This document shows, in pieces, positions 53,667 through 62,250 of a DNA stretch of 64,000 nucleotides. This DNA is from Williamsia sp. (GTDB lineage: Bacteria; Bacteroidota; Bacteroidia; Chitinophagales; Chitinophagaceae). The notes under the pieces are model-generated. The model was not told the DNA's origin. It was given only the letters and a program-made list of their open reading frames with translations, and did not search any database. The stretch spans positions 1 through 64,000 of the forward strand of contig JADCRZ010000013.1 of assembly GCA_015069695.1 (NCBI GenBank). Direction: 5' to 3'. Positions within the stretch are counted from its first letter, which is position 1, and each line of letters begins with the position of its first letter. The position numbers and the translations under genes are program-made.

Positions 53667-53749
53667 GTCAACCCGTATGCCAATGCAGAAATTCCTGTAT
53701 TACAAGAGCTTGGAAGACAATAAATTAAAAAACTGTTCGAAAGTGGACA
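53667..53749 (-). promoter_or_regulatory. Conserved upstream inverted repeat plus sigma-54-like promoter for permease
   Basis: On the minus strand the inverted repeat TGTCCACTTTCGAACA (53734-53749) is followed after exactly 50 bases by TTGGCATACGGGTTGAC (53667-53683), with the sigma-54 -24 half TTGGCA and a -12 half TTGA instead of TTGC. The layout is shared with the permease genes at 11435 and 49369. The leader to the start at 53532 would be about 125 bases. Confidence 0.6.
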
Positions 53750-53819
53750 GTTGCTGTGTCAGGATGAACACATACCGAACCCAAGGAAAATCCCTGTGCG
53801 GAACAAGGAGGTTTTTTCT

Positions 53820-53960
53820 GTGAGGCTTCTTTGTTCAGTGCAATGGTGAAGCTGGTTCCTTCGGAGAAAGAATGATTGCACATAGGATATTTTGTATAGA
53901 GGCAGGCATTTTTTATCAGGTTGCAGGCCGATGCAGATGCTAGAGGGTCAAAATCTTCAG
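53820..53960 (-). pseudogene. Possible remnant of a histidine kinase ATPase domain
   Basis: On the minus strand a short open frame encodes ACNLIKNACLYTK, resembling the N-box of HATPase_c (NLIKNAxxYT), followed only about ten residues later by EGTSFTIALNKE, resembling the G2-box end of the same domain. The G1 box between them is absent, so this would be a fragment with an internal deletion. It reads in the same direction as the downstream permease gene. Chance resemblance cannot be excluded for such short motifs. Confidence 0.3.
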
Positions 53961-54086
53961 GTATATACACCCATGAATCTTGTGGCAAGCTCTGTTTCTG
54001 CAATCGATGCCTAGAATTATTTTATTTTCAATTGACTGATTATTATTGTATTGGGTGATTTATTGCAGGATATTGCAAAAATTTTA

Positions 54087-54125
54087 TGTAATCGGTTGCG
54101 TTATTTCAAAATCTTCCTATCTTAG
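54087..54125 (+). promoter_or_regulatory. Promoter of SusC gene with overlapping LacI-type operator
   Basis: TGTAATCGGTTGCG (54087-54100) matches nine of ten defined positions of the LacI-family operator consensus TGnAAnCGnTTnCA. Its GTTG (54095-54098) is in the -33 position, followed by a 19-base spacer and TATCTTAG (54118-54125) as the -7 element. This is the same arrangement as at 13449-13487, 40 kb away. The implied leader is about 215 bases. Confidence 0.6.
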
Positions 54126-54348
54126 TCGGGCGATTACGATCTATACTTGTCATATATGTTTGATTTGAGACCATCTGAGAATTTACCCCCGGCTTCTGCA
54201 AAGTGGCAGGCGCGTTTTGCAGTATCTGTTTATCGTTCCAATATCCAACCCGGCTATCCTGTCACCACGCATCGCTTTCATGCTTTCAGCGCTTACTCTT
54301 TTTTGTAGTTACACATCGTAAAACAATCCCAAACATAAAACAACAGTT

Positions 54349-57300
54349 ATGAAATGTATGGCTATTCCAAGCCTTCAAAAGCTAGCGATGGCAGTTTGTC
54401 TTGTGGTGCTTGGCAGTCTTCCCCTGTTGGCGCAACAGCGCGTAAACGTAACAGGAATCGTGACCAGCAGCACCGGTGAGCCGGTAAGCAGGGCCTCCGT
54501 AACAATCGTAGGCGCTGAAACCGGCATTACGGCAGATGTAAACGGCCGCTTTACCATTGCTGTTCCACTGAACAGCTCTATTCAGATCTCCGGCGTTGGC
54601 TATACAAGTCAAACCTTCAAGATCAGCGCATCCACCACTACCATCGATGCCAAGCTGGAACCCGCCAACAACCAGCTGGACCAGGTGGTGGTCATTGGTT
54701 ATGGTGCCCAGCGGAAAGAAGCTGTGACCGGTTCGGTAGCTTCCATCGGCGGTGAGGCACTGCGTAACGTGCCCTCCGCAAACATTTCCCAGGCATTGCA
54801 GGGTCGCTTGCCGGGGGTGGATATCTCCCAGACCTCTACCCGCCCGGGCGCTACCACGCAGATCCGCATCCGGGGTGACCGCTCCCTGACGGGTGATAAC
54901 AACCCGCTGATCGTGCTGGATGGTATTCCCTTTATCGGCTCGCTTTCTGACATCAACCCGAACGACATCAGGAGCGTGGATGTGCTGAAAGACGCATCTG
55001 CCACTGCCATTTACGGCTCCCGCGGTGCGAATGGCGTGATCCTGGTAACAACAAACAGGGGACAAAAAGGACAGAAGGCAAGAATATCATACAATACCTA
55101 CACAGGTGCGCAAACCATTTTTGCCAAATACCCCATGATGAACGGGCCCGAGTTTGTAGCCCTTCGGCAAGCAGCCGGCCTTTATCCCAACGGTGTTGAT
55201 GAAGCCAACAACATCAATACGGACTGGCAGGACTTGTTTTACAGAACAGGCATCGTAACAGACCATAGTGTTAGCCTGGCCGGTGGCAGCCAGCAGGGCA
55301 GCTACAGCTTTGGACTGGGTTATTACCAGAACCAGGCGGTGATTCCTTCGCAGCAGTACAAACGCTACTCTATGCGGGCATCGGTTGATCAGCAGGTGGG
55401 CAAGTATTTCCGCTTTGGCTTTACTTCCAACAACAACTACAACATCAGCCAGGGCAATCAGGTGGGTATATACAGTGTTTTAAGTGCTACACCGATTGCC
55501 AATCCGTACAATGCAAACGGTTCCGTAAAAAGGACGATCCGGATGCCGCTGGATGAACAGTATGTGCTTACAAAAGACAGGATCGATAGTCTGCAAGATG
55601 CAGGCTCATGGGTTAATGAAACAAGGGGGTATGCTACCTACAACTCTGTTTACGGTGAAGTAAGCATTCCCTGGATCGAAGGGTTGAAATACCGCATGAA
55701 TGCAGGGGCTGATTTTGTGCAAAGCAACAACGGCAACTATACCGGACAGGGCATCAACAATGTAAACCCGCAAACCCTTTCAACAGCAGGTATCGGCAAC
55801 GGTCAGACTTATCACTGGACGGTTGAGAACCTGCTGACCTACGACCGTACGATTGCCGACAAACACAAGATCAATTTTGTGGGTCTGTACTCTTCCGAGC
55901 AAAACAAATACAACAGCTCATCTATCTCTGTGATGGACATTCCGTCCGATGCCTTCCAGTTCTATAACCTGGGACAGGCAGCCGGACAGATCACCCTCAA
56001 TCCTGCCAACCAGGCTTACCAGCAATCGGGTCTGATGTCGTGGATGGGACGCGTGATGTATTCGTATGACAACCGGTACCTGCTGTCTGCCACCCTGCGC
56101 TCTGATGCTTCCTCCAGGCTGGCACCCGGAAACAAATGGCATACCTATCCTGCGGTGTCCGTGGGCTGGAACATAGGCGACGAAGAATTTATGCGGGGCA
56201 TATCAACCATCAGCAGTTTGAAACTGCGTGCGGGCTTTGGTCAAACTTCCAACCAGGCTGTTGCTCCTTACTCTACCCTCGGCTTGTTAAGCACCCGGCC
56301 ATACAACTTTGGCAGTACGAACTATGTGACCGGTTATTATGTTTCTCAATTGCCGAACCCGGACCTGGGCTGGGAATATTCCAAAACGCTCAACTTAGGC
56401 CTGGACTTCAGTTTGTTTCAGCATCGCCTGTCGGGAACTGTCGAGTACTATGTTACAAAGACCAGTGATATCCTCCAGAGTGTGAGCTTGCCTCCTACAT
56501 CAGGTGTAGGCAGTGTGGTAGCAAATGTTGGACAAACACAAAACAAAGGGATCGAGCTTAGCTTGAATGGAACCATCCTTGACAATGTTGGGGGCTGGAC
56601 ATGGGAAGCCGGCTTTAATATCTATGCAAACCGGAACAAGCTCACGGCCCTTGCTTCAGGCGCTACCCGCGATGAAGGCAATGCCTGGTTTGTAGGTCAT
56701 AACATCAATGCCATCTACGATTATGAGAAAATAGGGTTGTGGCAGCAAAATGATCCCAACCGGAGTGTGCTGGAACCTGGTCCTGATTCCGTAGTAGTGG
56801 GTTCTATCAAAGTAAAATACGCAGGCGGTGTGGATGCTTCAGGCAAACCCACCAGAGCCATCGGACCTGCAGACAGACAGATCATGGACGTGGATCCTGA
56901 TTTCCAGGGGGGCTTTAATACCCGCGTTGCCTACAAAGGATTTGACCTGAGTGCAGTCGGTGTATTTAAAAGCGGAGGTATTCTTGTGAGCACACTCTAC
57001 GGATCAGCTGGCTACCTCAACCTGGAAAGCGGCCGCAGGAACAATGTGAAGATCGATTACTGGACACCTCAGCACACCGATGCAAAGTATCCAAGACCCG
57101 GCCGGCAGATCAGCGGAGACAATCCAAAGTACGGAAGCACACTGGGCTATTTTGATGCATCATTCCTGAAGATCCGGACCATTACACTGGGATATGATTT
57201 CAACCAGAGCCTGCTCAAGAACTCGAACATCAGATTGCGGATGTATGCAACTGCACAAAATCCATTTGTACTGTTCTCTCCGTATAACAAAGAGTCGGGC

Positions 57301-57435
57301 ATGGATCCGGAAACCAATTCGTATGGCAATGAAAATGCTGCTGTTACTTCTGCTTACCAGCGGCGTATCCTCACCATCGGTACCAACACACCTTCCACCC
57401 GCAATTACATCATCGGAGCCAATTTGACATTCTAA
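54349..57435 (+). CDS. SusC/RagA-like TonB-linked outer membrane transporter
   Basis: Outer-membrane importer of 1028 residues. The signal peptide (core MAVCLVVLGSLPLLAQ) is cleaved near residue 27. A carboxypeptidase-regulatory-like domain follows (VNVTGIVTSSTGEPVSRASVTI, ISGVGYTSQTF), then VVVIGYGAQRKEAVTGSVASI and the plug with LQGRLPGVDISQ, IVLDGIPFIG and VLKDASATAIYGSRGANG. The barrel ends in YIIGANLTF with C-terminal Phe. An alternative ATG lies at 54358. The SusD partner follows after 6 bp. No glycosidase gene is attached to the pair; control may come from the LacI protein at 19178, judged from the shared operator. Confidence 0.96.
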   Translation: MKCMAIPSLQKLAMAVCLVVLGSLPLLAQQRVNVTGIVTSSTGEPVSRASVTIVGAETGITADVNGRFTIAVPLNSSIQISGVGYTSQTFKISASTTTIDAKLEPANNQLDQVVVIGYGAQRKEAVTGSVASIGGEALRNVPSANISQALQGRLPGVDISQTSTRPGATTQIRIRGDRSLTGDNNPLIVLDGIPFIGSLSDINPNDIRSVDVLKDASATAIYGSRGANGVILVTTNRGQKGQKARISYNTYTGAQTIFAKYPMMNGPEFVALRQAAGLYPNGVDEANNINTDWQDLFYRTGIVTDHSVSLAGGSQQGSYSFGLGYYQNQAVIPSQQYKRYSMRASVDQQVGKYFRFGFTSNNNYNISQGNQVGIYSVLSATPIANPYNANGSVKRTIRMPLDEQYVLTKDRIDSLQDAGSWVNETRGYATYNSVYGEVSIPWIEGLKYRMNAGADFVQSNNGNYTGQGINNVNPQTLSTAGIGNGQTYHWTVENLLTYDRTIADKHKINFVGLYSSEQNKYNSSSISVMDIPSDAFQFYNLGQAAGQITLNPANQAYQQSGLMSWMGRVMYSYDNRYLLSATLRSDASSRLAPGNKWHTYPAVSVGWNIGDEEFMRGISTISSLKLRAGFGQTSNQAVAPYSTLGLLSTRPYNFGSTNYVTGYYVSQLPNPDLGWEYSKTLNLGLDFSLFQHRLSGTVEYYVTKTSDILQSVSLPPTSGVGSVVANVGQTQNKGIELSLNGTILDNVGGWTWEAGFNIYANRNKLTALASGATRDEGNAWFVGHNINAIYDYEKIGLWQQNDPNRSVLEPGPDSVVVGSIKVKYAGGVDASGKPTRAIGPADRQIMDVDPDFQGGFNTRVAYKGFDLSAVGVFKSGGILVSTLYGSAGYLNLESGRRNNVKIDYWTPQHTDAKYPRPGRQISGDNPKYGSTLGYFDASFLKIRTITLGYDFNQSLLKNSNIRLRMYATAQNPFVLFSPYNKESGMDPETNSYGNENAAVTSAYQRRILTIGTNTPSTRNYIIGANLTF

Positions 57436-57441
57436 ACTTTT

Positions 57442-59409
57442 ATGAATATGAAACGCATACACATACAAACGCTTCTCGGATCAACCTTGCTTGCAGTGAT
57501 CCTGGCAGGATGTTCTAAAATCCTGGAAGAACAGCCACGCAGCACGTATGACCCCAACTTCTTCAAAACAGAAAGAGGGGTGCAGGGCGGTATCACTTCC
57601 CTGTATGCCCACCTGCGCTATATCTATGGACAGGCTTATTATTACAATACCTGCGAAACCGGCACAGATGAAGTAACCTATGCACAAAGTGCAGATGAAA
57701 ATTTCAAGGTGATGGACATTTCCGGACAGGGAAACATCACCGCCAGCAACAGCCGGGCAGATGTAATCTGGGGATCTTCGTTCACCGACATCAACACAGC
57801 CAGCGGGATTATAGAAAATGCTACGCAGATCCCGACTATATCAAGTGCGCTGATTGCGGAGGCCCGGTTCTTCCGTGCCTACGATTATTTCCTGCTCGTG
57901 CAAACCTTTGGCGGTGTGCCGCTGGACCTGGGTTCAGGTGAGCTGAGGTTCAATACAAGCGCCATCAGAACTTCTGCCCGCAACACAGTACCCGAGGTTT
58001 ATACCAAGGCCGTGTTTCCTGACCTGCTGAAGGCCGTGAACGACCTGCCCGCAGCGCCCCGCGTGATTGGCGGCGCCACCAAAACGCTTGCCCGTCTTTA
58101 TCTCGCCAAGGCTTATTTAACCTATGCCTGGTGGCTGGAAAATCCAAACAACATCCCGACTTACCCGGCCACAGACCGCAAAGATCCGGATGGAAAGACA
58201 GCCTCTTACTACTACCAGCAGGCTTACGATATAGCAACTGCCGGCATTGCCAGTCCGGGCTCCTTTGCCTTGCAGCCAACCTACTACGACCTGAACGTAG
58301 GATCAAACGACCGCAACAGCGAAATCCTGCTCTATGCCGATCGCACAGAGAGCAGCGAGTTCTACAATGCTTCCAGTCTTACTTTCGGCAATGGTGGTGC
58401 GCCGGATAATTTTGCCGGCTGGATGATGATCTGGAACTACACCAATATCAGAAGCAGTACTTCCCCCACAACCTGGACGGCCGTAAGTTCTGTACAACGC
58501 GATGCCGTACAGCCCCTGGGACGTCCCTGGATCCGCATGTGCCCTACCATTGGCGTGTTTACCAACACCTTTGCTGATAAGACCAATGATTCCCGCTACG
58601 ATGGTACGTTTACGACCGTTTACCGCGGCAACTGGAACAAACAGGGAACAGGCCTCAGTACAGTGCAAACCCTGTACAATGCCAATAATTTACCGATTGC
58701 TCCGGGTGATCCGGTGCTGACTTTCCTCAACAGCGAACCCGCTACACAGATCACTTACCCCAGTGCAGCCGGCAACAGCAATGTGGGTGCAGGCGTACTG
58801 CCGGGAAGGGCTGATTTTGTGGTGTCGCCCAGCGGCATCAGCAGGATCGTGTATCCAAGTTTGTGGAAACTGGGTGTTTACCGCACAGACAATGGCAACG
58901 GTCTGGGTCAACCAAATGCAGCCAGTACCCGTCCTTTCAACATCGCCAAGTTCTCGGAACTTTATTTCATCGCTGCTGAAGCGGCCGTGAAAGGTGCCAC
59001 TACAACAGCCGGCAGAAGCGCAAGGGAACTGATCAACGTGATCCGGGCCCGTGCCGGAAAATGGCGCTGGGACAACAATGGAAATGTGGCAAAAGTGGCT
59101 GATTACAGCGCCGCCATGACGGCCGCCACACCCGCCACCATCACCATTGATTACATACTGGCAGAACGTTCGCGCGAATATTACGGGGAAGGTTACCGCT
59201 GGTACGACCTGGTGCGGACACAAAAATGGACAGACCTGGCTTCTACCTACCAGATCGGCGGAAGCAATTACGGAAACCATACGCCTCAAACGGTTGCCCG
59301 TACCATCCAGCCCTACCATTACCTGCGTCCCATCCCGCAGGGACAACTGGACGCTATGCAGTCAAGCGCTGCAGATAAGGCTGCCTATCAAAATCCCAGT
59401 TATCAGTAA
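57442..59409 (+). CDS. SusD/RagB family glycan-binding lipoprotein
   Basis: Surface lipoprotein of 655 residues, partner of the SusC gene ending 6 bp upstream. The signal peptide has lipobox LAGC (Cys24) followed by SKILEEQPRSTYDP, a common SusD mature start. Conserved parts are AEARFFRAYDYFLLVQTFGGVPLDLG, ARLYLAKAYLTYAW, FSELYFIAAEAAVKG, ILAERSREYYGEGYRWYDLVRT and HYLRPIPQGQLD, ending in NPSYQ. An ATG at 57448 is an equally possible start. A strong bidirectional terminator follows. Confidence 0.95.
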   Translation: MNMKRIHIQTLLGSTLLAVILAGCSKILEEQPRSTYDPNFFKTERGVQGGITSLYAHLRYIYGQAYYYNTCETGTDEVTYAQSADENFKVMDISGQGNITASNSRADVIWGSSFTDINTASGIIENATQIPTISSALIAEARFFRAYDYFLLVQTFGGVPLDLGSGELRFNTSAIRTSARNTVPEVYTKAVFPDLLKAVNDLPAAPRVIGGATKTLARLYLAKAYLTYAWWLENPNNIPTYPATDRKDPDGKTASYYYQQAYDIATAGIASPGSFALQPTYYDLNVGSNDRNSEILLYADRTESSEFYNASSLTFGNGGAPDNFAGWMMIWNYTNIRSSTSPTTWTAVSSVQRDAVQPLGRPWIRMCPTIGVFTNTFADKTNDSRYDGTFTTVYRGNWNKQGTGLSTVQTLYNANNLPIAPGDPVLTFLNSEPATQITYPSAAGNSNVGAGVLPGRADFVVSPSGISRIVYPSLWKLGVYRTDNGNGLGQPNAASTRPFNIAKFSELYFIAAEAAVKGATTTAGRSARELINVIRARAGKWRWDNNGNVAKVADYSAAMTAATPATITIDYILAERSREYYGEGYRWYDLVRTQKWTDLASTYQIGGSNYGNHTPQTVARTIQPYHYLRPIPQGQLDAMQSSAADKAAYQNPSYQ

Positions 59410-59453
59410 CAGCTGGCTTAGCATATAACAACTGTTGAATTCTTCAAACAGTT

Positions 59454-59508
59454 GAGCAATAAAAAAAGGAGAGAGATGCTGTTCATCTCTCTCCTTTTTT
59501 TATTGCTC
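59454..59508. terminator. Strong bidirectional intrinsic terminator
   Basis: A perfect 25-bp inverted repeat, 59454-59478 with 59484-59508, around the loop CTGTT. The GC-bearing core GGAGAGAGATG is flanked on one side by seven A and on the other by seven T, so it acts as a hairpin with a U tract in both directions. It separates the convergent SusD and alcohol dehydrogenase genes. A smaller hairpin (CAACTGTT 59429-59436 with AACAGTTG 59447-59454) lies just before it. Confidence 0.9.
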
Positions 59509-59549
59509 ATGGGCTTTACCCATTTGCTTCGCAGCGTTCCTGTTTTATT

Positions 59550-60593
59550 TTACAAGGTAGCCATGTCAATTACAAAGCGGTAGCGCACGTCGCCTTTCAG
59601 CATGCGTTCATAAGCTTCGTTGATCTTGTCGATCGAGATGACCTCCACATCGGAGACGATGTCGTGCTCTGCGCAAAAGTTCAGCATCTCCTGCGTTTCC
59701 GGAAGTCCGCCGATCAGCGAACCGCCGATGCTTCTCCGGTTGAAGATCAGGTTGAAGCCCAGGATCTCGGTAGGAGAAGGGGGCACACCCACACAGATCA
59801 TAACCCCATCTGTATCGAGCATGTTCAGGTACAGATTGTAGTCGTGCGGAGCCGAAACGGTGTCGATGATAAAGTCGAAGTACTTGTTCAGGCCTTTGAG
59901 TTGTTCCGGGTCTTTGGTGAGGGCAAAGCGGTGGGCGCCCAAACGCCTCGCATCGGCTTCCTTGTTGGGAGAGGTGCTCAGCATCGTGACTTCAGCGCCA
60001 AAAGCAGCAGCAAATTTTACCGCCATGTGTCCCAGTCCGCCCAATCCCAGAATACCTACTTTATGGCCCTTTCCCACTTTCCAATGGCGAAGGGGAGAAT
60101 ACGTTGTAATGCCTGCACAGAGAAGCGGTGCCACACCTTCCAGGGGCAAGCGGTCCGATATCAGCAGTACAAAGCTTTCATCTGTAACAATCACGTTAGA
60201 ATAGCCCCCCAGGGTATTGGTGCCATCTACGCGGTCCGGACTGTTATACGTGAACGTAGCGCCTTGTTCGCAGTATTGCTCCAGGCCTTGTTTGCAGTTC
60301 TTGCATTCCCTGCATGAATCAACCAGGCAGCCTACGCCGGCCAGATCGCCTGTTTTGAATTTCTTCACGTGTTCACCCACTGCCGTGATCCTGCCTACGA
60401 TCTCATGTCCGGGTACACAAGGATACACGCTGGGTCCCCATTCACTTCTTGCCGTGTGCAGATCGGAATGGCAGACGCCGCAATATAAAATCTCAATTTG
60501 CACATCGTGCGGCCTCAGGGCTCTGCGTTCAAACTGGTAGGGTGTTAACGGTTCGGTGGCACTTTGTGCTGCATAGGCTTTTGCTTGTGTCAT
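59550..60593 (-). CDS. Zinc-dependent NAD(P)-linked alcohol dehydrogenase (cinnamyl-alcohol/YahK-like)
   Basis: Cytosolic medium-chain dehydrogenase of 347 residues from the Met at 60593 (MTQAKAYAAQ); the frame is open 24 bases further. The catalytic zinc ligands are Cys38 (GVCHSDLH) and His63-Glu64 (PGHEIVG). The structural zinc site has Cys94, Cys97, Cys100 and Cys108. The nucleotide-binding motif is GLGGLGHMAVK. This matches the cinnamyl-alcohol dehydrogenase/YahK branch, which reduces a wide range of aldehydes, usually with NADPH. The GSDH-like gene is 69 bp upstream on the same strand, so the two could be co-transcribed. Confidence 0.93.
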   Translation of the reverse strand: MTQAKAYAAQSATEPLTPYQFERRALRPHDVQIEILYCGVCHSDLHTARSEWGPSVYPCVPGHEIVGRITAVGEHVKKFKTGDLAGVGCLVDSCRECKNCKQGLEQYCEQGATFTYNSPDRVDGTNTLGGYSNVIVTDESFVLLISDRLPLEGVAPLLCAGITTYSPLRHWKVGKGHKVGILGLGGLGHMAVKFAAAFGAEVTMLSTSPNKEADARRLGAHRFALTKDPEQLKGLNKYFDFIIDTVSAPHDYNLYLNMLDTDGVMICVGVPPSPTEILGFNLIFNRRSIGGSLIGGLPETQEMLNFCAEHDIVSDVEVISIDKINEAYERMLKGDVRYRFVIDMATL

Positions 60594-60662
60594 ATTGGTA
60601 GTTTTTATAAAGATCAATCCCTTCCTGTTTAAATGTCAAAGAAACACTTTTACCGGAACTAT

Positions 60663-61910
60663 TTACTGTTTTGCTATTCTGTACAGGCTGCCTTTATCGG
60701 TGACCCCGTACATGGCGCCGTCTTTACCGATCGCAAGGGAACGCCAGCGTTCATTTTTGTCCTGCAGCAGGCGCTCCTCACCGGTTACTTTGTTGTTTTC
60801 AATGATCAGCCGGGCAATGTGCAAACCGCTTAATCCGCATACAAACAAATTGTTTTTCCATTCCGGTATGTTATTGCCTGTGTAAAAGAGAATGTTGCAA
60901 GGTGATATGCTGGGGTCCCAGTAGTAAACAGGCTGGGTAACGCCCTCGCGTTGCTGGATGCCTTCTCCTACTTTATCACCGCTGTATTCAATGCCGTAGG
61001 TAACCAGGGGCCAGCCATAATTATTACCCGGCCGGATGATATTGATCTCATCACCTCCGCGCGGACCAAATTCCGCTTCCCAGAGTTCATGTGTTTGCGG
61101 GTTCCATGCCATACCTTCCGGATTGCGCAAGCCATACGCGTATATTTCGGGCAGTGCATCGGCTTTGCCGGCAAACGGCCCGCCGGCTACGGGTTTGCCT
61201 TCTTTGGTAATATGAATCACTTTACCCAGGGCTGTGCTTAAGTCCTGCGCTTTGATGCGGATGTCGTTCCCGCTGCGTTCACCGGTGCTTACAAACAAGT
61301 TGCCGTCGGTGTCAAACAGGATGCGTGAGCCATATTGCAGCTTGCCGCTGTACCCGGGCTTGGCCCTGTAGATCACTTCTACGCCTTCCAGCCTGCTGTC
61401 GTCAGCAGAGAGCTTTCCTTTGGCAACGGCCAGCAAAGCGCCGCCTTCTGTTTGTTCTGCATAATCCCAGAACAGCATCCTGTTCCTGGCGAAGTCCGGG
61501 TCGATGTTTACATCGAGCAGGCCGCCCTGTCCGCCAAACACCACCGGGGGCAATCCCTCGATGGTCTTGTCTGGTTGTCCGTTGGTTTTGAAGATGCGCA
61601 TCGTGCCGCCTTTTTCTGTGATCAGGAAGCGGCCGTCGGGCAGGCACTGGATGGCCCAGGGTAATTTTAGCTCGCTGTTGAGAACGGTAACAGACAGCGG
61701 CGTTTTTGTTTTTACGCCGGCAATGCGGGTTTGTCCGGCAAAGGCAGATTTATACTGGCTGTTGGGCTGGCGGGTTTCTACAGGGGGCAGAGCTGTGTCG
61801 CTCACTGCTACAGAAGAGGCGGGACTGGAAGAAAAAAAAGCAGGGGAGCTGGCCACCAGCGCAGCCATGCCGATGCCGATCACGAGCAAAGATTTATTTG
61901 CATGTATCAT
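60663..61910 (-). CDS. PQQ-dependent aldose sugar dehydrogenase (GSDH family)
   Basis: Secreted or periplasmic protein of 415 residues with a six-bladed propeller of the glucose/sorbosone dehydrogenase (soluble GDH, YliI) family. The signal peptide is MIHANKSLLVIGIGMAALVAS. Family motifs are LPWAIQCLPDGRFLITEKGG, GGQGGLLDVNIDPDF, YSGKLQYGSRILFDTDGNLFVSTGERS, IYAYGLRNPEGMAWNPQT, LWEAEFGPRGGDEINII and NNYGWPLVTYG. It would oxidise aldoses to lactones using PQQ. An electron acceptor is not encoded here. It is divergent from the clan GH-A gene at 62251 across a 340-bp gap. Confidence 0.92.
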   Translation of the reverse strand: MIHANKSLLVIGIGMAALVASSPAFFSSSPASSVAVSDTALPPVETRQPNSQYKSAFAGQTRIAGVKTKTPLSVTVLNSELKLPWAIQCLPDGRFLITEKGGTMRIFKTNGQPDKTIEGLPPVVFGGQGGLLDVNIDPDFARNRMLFWDYAEQTEGGALLAVAKGKLSADDSRLEGVEVIYRAKPGYSGKLQYGSRILFDTDGNLFVSTGERSGNDIRIKAQDLSTALGKVIHITKEGKPVAGGPFAGKADALPEIYAYGLRNPEGMAWNPQTHELWEAEFGPRGGDEINIIRPGNNYGWPLVTYGIEYSGDKVGEGIQQREGVTQPVYYWDPSISPCNILFYTGNNIPEWKNNLFVCGLSGLHIARLIIENNKVTGEERLLQDKNERWRSLAIGKDGAMYGVTDKGSLYRIAKQ

Positions 61911-62250
61911 GGGTATGTATTTTGAGAGATAAAGTCTTTTTTAAAAATACCGTGCAAAGATGCAGATAAAATGTTTAGAGCTGTTGCAGTCTGTAATCAG
62001 GATCGTTAAAATAGGGGGCTGCATTCTGCATCCCTGTTCAGGATAAATTTATTTCAACCGGTATAATTTGGATTTGCAGGAAACCTGTTTACTTATTAAA
62101 TCACTTACACACAAGCCTCTTGGTACAAAAAAGGATTGTCCAAATAAACTGATTATGCGCTTCCGATTCTCAGTGCCAGATATTTTTAGGAGATATTGTA
62201 TTTGATTCTTTTAAATTCGGGCTTTTTTTAGAGAGAACTTCAGACGAATT
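61911..62250. other. Divergent intergenic region
   Basis: About 340 bases between the GSDH and clan GH-A genes, which are transcribed away from each other. It is AT-rich; a sequence TTCAACCGGTATAA near 62060 has part of a LacI-type core but not the full AAnCGnTT. TATAATTTGG nearby is close to a -7 element. No gene was seen. Confidence 0.4.

Larger units (their letters stand above)
53533..54348. other. Divergent regulatory region between permease and SusC genes
   Basis: An 816-base region. It holds the sigma-54-like unit for the permease (53667-53749), a possible histidine-kinase remnant on the minus strand (about 53820-53960), the promoter with LacI-type operator for the SusC gene (54087-54125), and a leader hairpin (CTGCAAA 54196-54202 with TTTGCAG 54216-54222). 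No intact gene was recognised. Confidence 0.6.
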
